This document shows positions 42,001 to 54,000 of a stretch of 64,000 bases of DNA, piece after piece; position 1 is the first letter of the stretch, and each line of letters starts with the position of its first letter. The notes beneath the pieces are model-generated. The model saw nothing but the letters and a program-made list of their open reading frames with translations, was not told the DNA's origin and searched no databases. Both the position numbers and the translations under genes were made by a program. This DNA is from Owenia fusiformis (lineage: Eukaryota > Annelida > Polychaeta > Sabellida > Oweniidae). The stretch lies in NCBI GenBank assembly GCA_903813345.2, contig CAIIXF020000002.1:12668150-12732149 (forward strand), read 5' to 3'.

Positions 42001-45000
42001 GTACAGTGTATGCAATGCTGGCTATCTGCATCAGGATACTCTGGGCACCAAGACTTGTTGTTCCTAATAGACCTACATGAAATTTACAATTTACATATTT
42101 ATCAAAATAAATCATAATGGACAAAGAAAAAAGTAATTAAAAATCTAAGCGCAGTCGGTCATTGTGAACCGAACATGAATGATTTAATGTCCAAAGGTGT
42201 AAATGTGTACCCCTTCTACAAGTCACAAAATAATTATAAGCACCATTTCGGAACAGACCTACATGTAATCTCAACGCTCAACATCTCTTAGGGCCTTAAT
42301 TTGAAGTATTCTCACCTGTAAGGAACGTACCAACCTCATAGGACCACCATACCATACAGATCATTAACATGCCAGGTATGGCTAGCTTCAAGTATGTCCC
42401 CCAATGTTGGAAGGCATCAAGACTCCAACCTGCCATCATGTTAAAATATATCAATACTTAATGACATTTTTGTTAGGTGGGTTATAATGCTGCTTATTTT
42501 TTGTGAAGCCATTCAGTAAAATTACGATTTCTCTGCACCCTGGTGTCCAATCAACATCATTCGAGTATCTATGTACTTGTTCCTGACACGTTTGGGCATC
42601 CGGTAATAACAACGTCTACCCATAAGGACGAGTGTCTTTAAGACCCTATATTAGTCCCCGAGATATTTAGAAAAAATTGTACAGGATATCAAAGAAGAGA
42701 CTTTGTTTGATAACCAGATCCAAAAATTAGATCATTCTGGCCTTTATATTTCAAAATATAGGTCATTCTATTACATGTATAAAATGATCTTTTCAAGGAA
42801 AAATCACTTTTTTCACATCATTATTGTCACTGTTTCTGTTTATTATCAAAATAATCATTATTTTCAGTTATTTAAGACTTTTTAAGCGATCCCCTTGGTA
42901 TTATCTTACATAATAGTGACAAAGCATAATGGACAATATTCGAAAAACATATAAAATATAACGAGGCACAAATGCAAACAAAATATTGAATAGTGATCTT
43001 CTTTATACTTCATTGAGATCAATTGTCTACAAAAAGTTTGCAAAACTATGACAGAAAAGAATATTGAGTTTTTTTTAATTTACATCACAATGAGAAAGAA
43101 CAAGGGACAACAGTAAATAGCACATGAAGTAATTATGCATATCAATCAATTATATATTGATCTGCTTCCTTGAGATCAATTGCTCATATACAGTTTGTTT
43201 TAAAGTGGCAGTAAAATACTGAATTTATTATTTCACATCACAGTGAGGAATCACAGAGCAACATTTGAAAACACATAAAACATAACTTTTCCTAAAAGGT
43301 TGGACTTTACGTAAGTGTTGATGAGCACATTAATGTGTTTGTTCATTATAATAAGAGATTATATGAGCTATCATCATCTTCTTCAGATGACAACATTTCG
43401 GACATATCTTTTGATTTTAAAATGTCAAACTTTGTGCATTTCTTTTTGCTTTTATAACCCTTGTGCCTACAATCGTACTCCCAAGTGGGCATGTACAACA
43501 CCATCCAGTGATTGTATCAATACTATTACATTCATCTGGATCTGGGTTATACTCCACCCATGTATAATGAGATTTAGAGAACACAAACCGATTACTGGGC
43601 TTTAACACAAATTAGGCCACATGTTTTTTAACAATGATGGTATATTTACCATCTTCATTTAGATTGGTTGGCTTGATTTCAAGAGAGTCCACCACGATTT
43701 AGATGTAACCCTCTGTCTCCATACAGGGGGCACTGGCAGATTGCAGTTCACTCATACAGTTCCCTTTGTTTTGGGCATTTTATTAGCAAATGTCGTTTTC
43801 TCGCCTATTGATTGTGACTTACAGTATATTTCTTCTGCACAATAAAGTTAAGCTGGATTTCTTAATATGAACATTGGTATGATCAGCCAGTAAACTGTGA
43901 TAATATTAAAAAATTATTCATTGACAAAAATGACCCTGTCACATGAAGATAAAATGATTGTACAACAATCATCTCATATTAATGTATTGAAAGGAATTGC
44001 ATGTTATTATATTGCTTAGAGCCATGGTAAAGATATATGCTTCTCAAGAGGTCATGCTCAAGTGCAAGCATACATATTAGTTCATGAAAAGATCATATGA
44101 ATACTCAAATATATAAAACACATCTGTCACAATCATTCTAAGGATTTACAAAATGGCTGACATCATTTTATTTCATGCTGAAAATTGCAGAAAAGTTCCA
44201 TTTTTGCACAACGCCTGGTCCTTACCTAGATTTTTACATATCTCAAGAAGTACCTTAGAATTACACTATTCCCTTATACTGCATATAACTTTCTACGTAA
44301 GAACCAAGCGTTATATGAACAAAGTAAGAGTTTAAATTTATCATGACCTTCTTCTCTCTAAAAATAAGTAGGTCAACACAATTGCAAACATGACTAATCC
44401 CTACTCAATGACTATTGAAAATGAATATTTATATTTACAACATATTAATCCAATGAGTGTATAGAGTGACACAATCAAACAATGGGACATCTGCCAAGTT
44501 GGGTTTATACATTCTGGAGACATTTCTGAGACTGATAAAAAATTTATATTTTCACAGGAAGTGATCCATACCTCCCAAATCAACCAAAATATACTTATAC
44601 CAATAATCTTGAATGTTTTTTATTGCTATTTCTTGAAAATATACTTGATCCTACATATCAAGCTAGGAAATTAACGACATTGCATTTTTCAAAAAATGTT
44701 AACACCCTATGCAGACAGAGCCTGTGGGAAATATTGGGTGCGGCGCAAATGAGCGGAGGGTGCGGAGCTAACGGTCATTTTTGAATTTAAAATTGGGATA
44801 TTTCTGAAACTAAGCCGTTTTGGGACTTCAAATATACCAAGATATGTGTATTTGACACCAAATATCAATAAAATTGTGAAAATAGTAGTGCAATTCATTT
44901 TATAGCGACGCAGTATGCCTTAAACATTTCCCAGACCTATATATTTTGAGACTATCCTTTTAATACTGCGTCCCCAGCATTCATAAAAAATGGTGTTCAA

Positions 45001-48000
45001 GATACACTACCCATGCAAATTATTTTTGCATCTTGGAAGCCAGGCAGTATCTGTGTGATTTTATAAAAATTCGGAAATGTTCTTCAGATATGAGCCCCTC
45101 TAAATATTGGGTGCGGAGCTACGTTTATGGAGCTGCTCCGCACCCAATATTTAGAGGGGCTCATATCTGAAGAACATTTCCGGATTTTTATAAAATCACA
45201 CAGATACTGCCTGGCTTCCAAGATGCAAAAATAATTTGTATAGATAGTGCACCTTGAACACCATTTTTTATGAATGCTGGGGACTCAGTATTAAAAGGAT
45301 AATTTCAAAATATATAGGTCTGGGAAAGGTTTAAGGCACACTGCGTCGCTATAGAATGAATTGCGCTACTATTTTCACAATTGTATTGATATTTGGTGTC
45401 AAATACACATATCTTGGTATATTTGAAGTCCCAAAACGGCTTAGTTTCAGAAATATCCCAAATTTAAATTCAAAAATAACCGTTAGCTCCGCACCCTCCG
45501 CTCATTTGCTCCGCACCCAATATTTCCCACAGGCTCTGTCTGCATAGGGTGGTTAAGTGACCCCAGGGGTGCCTATAGCCATTCGTTCGTTGCACGCAAA
45601 ATTGACGTAATTTATGAATGAAGTCGGGAAGACAAAAATATGTGATATTCTTTCAGAATTGTTTTTTATAATTATTTACTAAAATGTTCCCGAGACACAA
45701 ATCAATTAAAGTAAGATTTGTTTTAAAGTCGGAAAGCCCCAATAAGACAATACAAAATAAATTTAAAAAACTGTAAGATTGCAGTCTTCATGAATAATTT
45801 ACGTTCATGTAAACAAGTAAAGTGTATATAATCCCCATATAAAACACTGGACTTCATGACGTGTAATGACATGTTCAAACTGAAATATAGAAAATGTTCA
45901 ACATAACATTTGCTTCTGTGTTCTGTATGCCCCTTTACCTGCTTAATAAGGCAATGTTTCTTCAAATAAAACCTTAGTAAATAGTTTTCACAAGCAATTT
46001 TGTTTGTGAATCTCAAATTTTGTCTTCCCGATTTCCACTGGCATGTAGCGGCCCTGATATCGATAAATTCTACACGCAATATAACCCGATTTTAGATGCT
46101 TGGTTAAAACTTTACACGAAAAAGCCTCGATATCCGGGCATTTACTCTTACACTGAACTGAAAATAGCATCGTCTAAACGTGCATGTCTTGGCTTCCGGG
46201 TAAGTTTATCAACATTTATACTCAATTGAAAGAGCAGTCGTGCTTCTATCGTGTACCAGTTTGATTGTTTTATATGTGTGTGTATTTATAATATGATAGT
46301 CTAGTAATACCGTGTCGTTAGAACAAGTGCTAGATATCGAACTGATGACCTGAAATTAGATTATTGGACTGATCGCGCATCTGATATTAGATGATTAATT
46401 TCCATTGAATCTGATATTAACTTGCAACCCAATACTACAGTAAATACCATGACTTTACATTAGAATGATAACACGGCCTCATATTCTAATTCATTATACG
46501 TCCATTGCAGGCCAAAAATGTTTCAATGGGGATATTGTAATGCACACGAGAATACATTCGATTCGTATATATTGACACCCCAGTTGTCCGAAACCCAGTT
46601 GTCCGAAACCCAATTCCCCGAAACCCAGTTGTCCGAAACCCATTACTCCGAAAAATAAAGTCATAATTTACCAGAGAAAGGGGGGGGGGCGTAGCTTACT
46701 TAAGCTTACGTCAGTTTCATGCCATGTATTTGGCCAAATTAATGGCATGGACGCATTCTGATATTCATAGATCTCTCTCTCTCTCACTTTGAATTGCATC
46801 CATTGTATGGCGTTACCAGAATGGCAGGAACGGGAGATTTATTTTACATTGTGATTCTAAAAAAGGTTATTAAAACACAATATATATTACGGAACAGTTT
46901 ATCTTATCTTCTTCAATCTCTTTTATATAGGCAAAATAAAATGAAACATTTTGAAACAGATAAAATAAGGTATCGCATAGAACTTTAAGAATAAAACAGT
47001 ATACAAATTACGTTGTCAAAATATTTCGTCGCATTTAATTTCTTAGTCTCAGTCTCTTATCAAATCGTAAAAGAATAAAACGTTCTAAACTTAATCACTT
47101 GGGATTTATGTTTCGGCATTCGTTTCAGGCATTTGTTTTTTATGTTCTTCTCCTGAAATGTATTTGTTTGACAATAATCAGAGAAAGTGCGTATACGTAT
47201 AAATATGCCACGCAAACAAACGGGTGTGACTTCAATTTCTTGTCTGTCTGAGGACGTATTGGGAACGAGGTAGAATTAAAGAATTCTTATGAACAAATGT
47301 ATTGGCTAAGTTAATTTCTGATGGATCTGGATAAAATATATTTCAAAACTTTGTCAACACTAGATAACTTCATTTAGGCAGATATAGTATCTTGATATAT
47401 TTGGCTATCATGCGTTTAAAATACGTTCCTAAAACTATGAAGACGTTGGGTGAGAAATATTGCTATTGTACGTTCGAAAAGTATTTGGTTGTATTTTGTA
47501 GTTCTCAAGTTACCCATGAACTTTCGTGGGCTAATTAACGTCTTGACTTAGCATATTTAGCCTAATTTTGCAATGATGTCAACGTGATTCAAATGTTATG
47601 CTGTCGTGATTCGCAGAGGTTGCGACAAGATTCGTTTTAAGAAATTGTATTTTTTGATAAGATCCCCTAATTTTCGGAGAACTTGGTTTCAGACAACTGG
47701 GTTTCGGAGAATTGAGTTTCGGACAACTGGGTTTCGGACAACTGGATTGACCCCTATGAGGGTTGATCATACATCAATTGAACATGGAGATTTTCCTGTA
47801 CACTTTTCCCAAACATGTGGAATAGACTAGATGCGAGTAGAAATTATCTTGATTTATCCTATGCCAAGTAGGGTTTTAGGGAGATAAGTTGGTAAGATAT
47901 ATCCCGTATCCTGATTTTGAGGTTTCCATATCAAGAACCTCCACATCTCCCGTCATATCTCCCGCTTCGGTGCATATCTTCCCGCTTCGGGGCGTATCTT

Positions 48001-51000
48001 CCCGCTTCCAAAAAGTGGAAATGCAATAAAATGACTTTGCATATGAATGATTTGTTTATTTTTTACACCTTGTACTACTGAAAACTCTACTTGGTATAGG
48101 ATAAAGCAGTTATGTACGGTCGGTTTGGATATTGGGTTTATCCCTCGTGAGATATGCACATCTACTTTCTGTCCCTACGGTCCCTCAGGTAGATATGCAT
48201 ATCTCCCTCTGGAAAAACCCCGTATCCAAAACCTCCCAGTACATAACCCTTATTTATCCCATGGTTACAAGGATATAGATCGAATATCACGTGAAGATAT
48301 AATTGATACGTGGATGAAGATATATTTTAGCAAACAATTCCCAAATCATCGAATATCACTTTTGAAACCATCGAATATCACTTTTTGAAAGGTGATATTC
48401 GATGGTTTCAAATTGATATTCGATGGTTTCAAAAGTGATATTCGATGGTTTTGATTTTTTCAATTTTTTTTATTAATTCAGCAAAACGATTGTTTATGAA
48501 TACCTAGCAAGAGCTCAAAAAGTTCAATCATCTATTTATCTCAAAAAGACCTCAAAAATTGAGCTTGAATTAGAAATCTAAAATCTTCCTCGCCTGGACC
48601 TGATGGGATTCTACCATCACTTATTAAGTCTGTAAGACAGTTTTTAATTGATCCGCTCTTGTATATATTTAACTTATCTTTTAAATCTGGTATTTTCCCA
48701 GACGCCCTCAAATTGGCCAAAGTAACACCTGTATTTAAAAAAGGAGTCACTACAAATCCTTCGAACTATAGACCAATTTCAGTTTTATCGGTATTTTCTA
48801 AATTGTTAGAAAAGCTCATGCACGCCAAACTCACTGGTTTTTTAGAACGTTTTGAAATTATTTTTACTTATCAATTTGGATTTCAGAAATTCAACTCTAC
48901 CTACATGGCCATTTTATATTTCATTGAACAAATTCGAAAATCAACTGATTTGGGGAAAACGAGCATTGGCATAACATTAGATTTTTCCAAGGCCTTTGAC
49001 ACTATTAATCATGACATTTTGATACAAAAACTTGAATATTATGGCATCAGAGGAATAGCTAAGTCCTGGTTTGAAAGTTATTTAAAAGACCGCAAACAAT
49101 ATGTCACCATTAACAATTATGAATCTAAACAATCATCTCTAAATTGTGGTGTTCCGCAGGGCTCGGTGCTTGGACCACTATTATTTATTCTTTACATAAA
49201 TGAGCTGCCTTTTGTTGACCCTAATCTAAAATTTATTATGTTTGCTGATGACACCAATCTTCTTGATAGTGATTATGATTTAAATGAACTAATGCAAACT
49301 TGAATTCAATAGATGACTGGATAAAAGCAAACAAACTTTCACTTAATATTGGCAAAATCAATGCTATTCTATTTGGACCCCAAAAAATCAAACAAATCTG
49401 AATCTCAAAATACGCAATGAGAACATAAATTTCCGGGATAAAATTGACTTTCTTGGAATTATTATTGATAAAAACTTGAAATTTAAACAGCACATAAAAT
49501 CTATTGAAACAAAGATTTCTCGCGTCATTGGTTCTCTTTATCACATTAAACATCTACTTCAAATAGACAGTTTCAAAACAATTTACTACTCATTGATACA
49601 CTCTCAATTGAATTATTGCAACATAATCTGGGGTAACACATTTAAATCATTTTATGATCGTCTACATAAACTGCAGAAACAATTCTTAAGGCTAGCTTTA
49701 AATAAGGATAGACTTTCTCACTCCGCTCCCTTATTTGAAGATCTTAACATATTAAATATTTTTGATGTCAACAGATATTGTACTGGTCAGTTCATGTACA
49801 AAATCTTTAATAAGCACCCCAGTCTTCCAAAAAATCTATTTCAAGACTTGTTTGATATCAACATTAATATTCATCATCATTACACAAGACAATTGCATTA
49901 TTTTCATATCCCTAAATGCTCTAAATATTCCCTTCGCTATCTAGGTCCTAATCTTTGGAATGCTCTACCACATGATATTAAAAAATGCTCCACTCTAAAT
50001 ATTTTCAAATCTTCATATAAAAAACTACTCATCTATCGATAATGTATAATACCAATATCATACTATACTGTTGATTTTATACTGATACCTGATTTTTGTA
50101 ACATTTTTACATTGTACATCCTTAGATTAATTGTTAATACCATTTTTATATACCTACATGTAACATAATATAAGTGTTTTCTTTTATATGTAGTCTAGAT
50201 GTCATTTAAATGATTTCTGTTAGACCGCAACATATACCCACTAGGGTGTCTAGCGGCTTGTTTTTATAGTGTATATTATATAAGAAATATGAAATAAATT
50301 GAATTGAATTGAATTGAATTATATATTTATTATATATTTTTATTTTTTGGGATCCTGTTTTTACGGCGTTCGCATTAAATACAAACCACTCTGTTACGTC
50401 ACGTATATGACGTTCGTTGAATTATCGCAATCAAAATGTCAGACGAAATGGAATTTCCATTGCAATTTATCTGACTATTCAATGTTCGCTGGATAATAAT
50501 TCCCAATGGGATGAAACGGACAATCCTATAGTTTTTCAAAAATATCACTTATATCCACTCATGGATATCAGTATCTTCACTCATTCGTTGCGCTCACTCG
50601 CGAAGATATCAATATCCACTCATGGATATAAGTGAGAGTCAAAATAAAAACGGTATTTTTGAAATCAGTGGTAAAATATGATATTTTTGGCAAATTTTCA
50701 CTTAACCATAGCATACGGTGTTTTAGCCATGACATGCGGCGCCGTATGCCATGGTTTATGGATTTTTGCTACTTTAGACTCAAAACGAGGCTAAGTGTCA
50801 ATATCGCCGTATCGTTTGGAAAATTCGTTTTAGATCACTTAATTCCCGAAGATTCTGATGATGACTTTAACTATGGAATATAAAGAACATCCTATGATTT
50901 ACTCGTGATATGATTTTAATCTCTCGCTACGCTCACTCGTGCAGATACCATATCCATTCGTGGATAAAAATCATATCACTCATAAATCATAGGATATCCT

Positions 51001-54000
51001 CTATTTAAGATGTGATATTCGATAGTTTAAAAGTGATATTCGATGGTTCGTAAATTGTTTGCTAAAATATGATATCTTGATCCACATATCAAATATATCA
51101 TCATGTGATATTCGATCTATATCCTCCTTGCAACCATGGGATAAAGCTTTACGTCCCGCTCCAAGCGGGCAGATGTAGTATATCTGCCCGCTACGTCATA
51201 ATCGCCGCTTGCATATTTGTTCATAATTTGTAACGTTCGCGGAATGACTGTAAACGGCAATGGAGAAAACACAGACAATCAGGGTCTGTTTGATAGTTAA
51301 AAAAGGGAGAGAGCATCCACTTTATCAATAAAAAATTCGAGAAAATAAATATGGGATTATTTGAGAGAACATGAAAATCCGCCCACGGCCAAGAAAACAA
51401 AACTGGACATGAATATTCTAAAATATTTCCACGATTTAACAATGTGAACCAGATGACCAAGATTGGTATGGGATAAACATATTATCCTATAGTCAGGATA
51501 TTGGGATTATCCCTTGGCCATTATATAGGGGTTATGCAATTGGAGGTTTTGGATACAGGGAATATCCCGAGAGATATACAATATTTCTTCCCGAGGGACC
51601 AAGGGAAGACATATTATGTATCCCTCGGGATATTCCCTGTATCCAAAACCTCCAAGTGCATAACTGTTGTATATAGTTTAGCATGATATGTACTTCTTTC
51701 TGTAACTGGAATACGATTCTAATATACAAGCAGCACATACGTATTCCCGGGGAACCATAAATATTTTGTGTAGTGTGTGGACATTTTTCTTTTCATTTCT
51801 CTAAAATCAGATTATTCTCATAAAATTCATACAAAGTTGGGCCTAAGCCTCTATTTTCGTATTCTGCATGTTAAGATATTTATAATGTAAAACCTAAGAG
51901 ATAAATTCAATGTCTTCAGTTGAGAATAAGTATAAGGTAAATGTGTGAATTCTGCTTGTTGTTGCACTATTTTTATAATAAACAAGGTTCGATACGCAAC
52001 ACTGAATAGACTGCAGTCATAGCTTAGTTGTAAAGAAAACAAAAGAAGTTGGGACGTGGTCATGCTTGAATACGATTTTAAATATATCGCCGTTTACATT
52101 TGTTGAAATCGGCCTGTATTAATTTCAACAGGTGATCGGTGTACAAGGGCATATATTTGAGTTATTGGTTTAACGATAAGTATGACCTATGAGTGGGTAA
52201 CGTTTTACAAATGCAAGAAACAAATACTCCAATGGCCTAATCTCAATTTTCCTGCATAAACTATTACATTGAAATGATGGTCATTTGCTCTCTAACTTCC
52301 GCACCGCATACGTAACTTCATAACAATTCAATAAGCCAAGACAGGACCGCTATAATCGCTACATGCCAGTGGATTTCAGTCATATATTAAGTCAATTTCA
52401 CGTGCAAACGTTGAGTAGACATTGCTTTTCCCGGACGCCCAGGCGTGTCAGGAACACATAGATACTTGAATGATCTTGATTGGACATCAGGTTGCCGAGA
52501 AATCGTAATTTTACTGAGTGGCTTGACGAAAATCACCTTTCCCCAAAGTCCAAAGTGTACTCATTTGACCGCTGTGCTGATTGGTCGATGAAAATCAATG
52601 ACGTCAAAGCAGGGCACATTTCGCGCCAAAACTTCAATTACTATTAGATCGCCCAATGAGTGAAATAGATCGCATTATAAAATGATAACAAAAATAAGTG
52701 AAATATTCTTTTCTGACTAGTTTGCCTTAAGCTGTGTCTTAAATACACAATCCGGTAAATCAAACCATAGAAATAATTGTGATACGAGTGCTAGCCTTTT
52801 AACAAAGTTCATCCAATTACGCAAACCAAAAATTGACAATCATTCAAACAATAAGACTGTAAGTTACTGTATGGATTAGGAATATACATTTATCATGATT
52901 ATTCAATTAAATAGTTCATTATGTTTCTTATAAAAAATATATGAAGAACAGTTTTAAATGTCAGAGTCCACTTGCATTTTTGAGCGGAAGGTCAGATATT
53001 CTTTCAAAATTATGCAGCTTTTCACCATTCTGAGCACTTTTTGCATGATTTTTTGCCAAAACTGTCAAAAAGCTCCCCCTTGGTAAACTGCTCCCCCAGG
53101 TAAATCCTGACTTCGGGGTTGAATTGCCGGAGTTTCTCTCTTGTTGGTCTACGTCCAAAAATATCCTGAAAGATCTCTAAAAAGTTCGATATTTAAAAGA
53201 ACGCCCATGGGCTTTTCAAGAGATAAATCTCTTCAAATAAACGGTCGTCGGTAAAACAAGCAACTCTGGTACATTGTCTCAATACGCATACATGAACGGC
53301 CTTAAGATTGTTAAGATTGAAATTAGTCATCACTCATGTAACCATTGTCAAATTCTTCGGCAGACATAAAAGTAACATTGTCATGTGGTATAATAGGTGG
53401 CTGAACGTAAGTGAAAGTAACGCTTTGGCCCAGATTTGAGAGTCAAATACTTTTTCTTCAAGGTTAAGCCGTACCCCTTCTTCACCCCATGAGAAAATAT
53501 TACACAAACTTAAGATTACCATGGGATGTTGACATTTTGACAGTCAAGAACTAAACATGGGGTTTTGTACAGTTGGCGTAATTTGAAAATGTACAGTACA
53601 TCAATATTTTTCTATTCTTTTGATTCCCCAGAACAATATAAAGAAGGGGGAATATAGACGTGAGTATAATTAATTAAATTCCATTACATTTATCATAAAT
53701 ATTATTACTACTTAACATAATTTGACAATACAATTAACCCATTTCCGTCAAGATTCACATTGACTTCTAATGTGTTAGGATTTTCCCGCGAAAATCTGCC
53801 CTACTCTGACGTCAGAGATTTCAGATTTGCTAATTATAATATTCATGAGCTGACTTTGGGGAAAGGCACCTCGTTAAGTCGACGTAATTTGGGGCTAGGT
53901 GTTTCCTTTCATTGTAGTGTTGTGTAATGTTTTTTTGTCTTTTTGGTACTTGAAATTTCATATATATTATTTCTATTCATTTTATATTATAGCAAACATT

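Larger units (their letters stand above)
48243..51150. mobile_element. Composite inverted-repeat element carrying a LINE
   Basis: The left segment 48250-48400 (CCCATGGTTACAAGGATATAG, TAGCAAACAATT, then ATCGAATATCACTTTT) recurs as reverse complement at 51005-51145. Inside are a 5'-truncated LINE and two hairpins (50546-50634, 50889-50995) with loops containing GCGCTCACTCG and ACGCTCACTCG. GATATTCGATGG is repeated in tandem at 48395-48452 and 51010-51050. No clear target duplication. Confidence 0.6.

Noticed and set aside
44707-44898. Conserved 63-codon frame found three times (44707, 45356, 62497)
   Set aside because: It lies in the arms of one fold-back family, which are near-identical copies; conservation reflects recent duplication.
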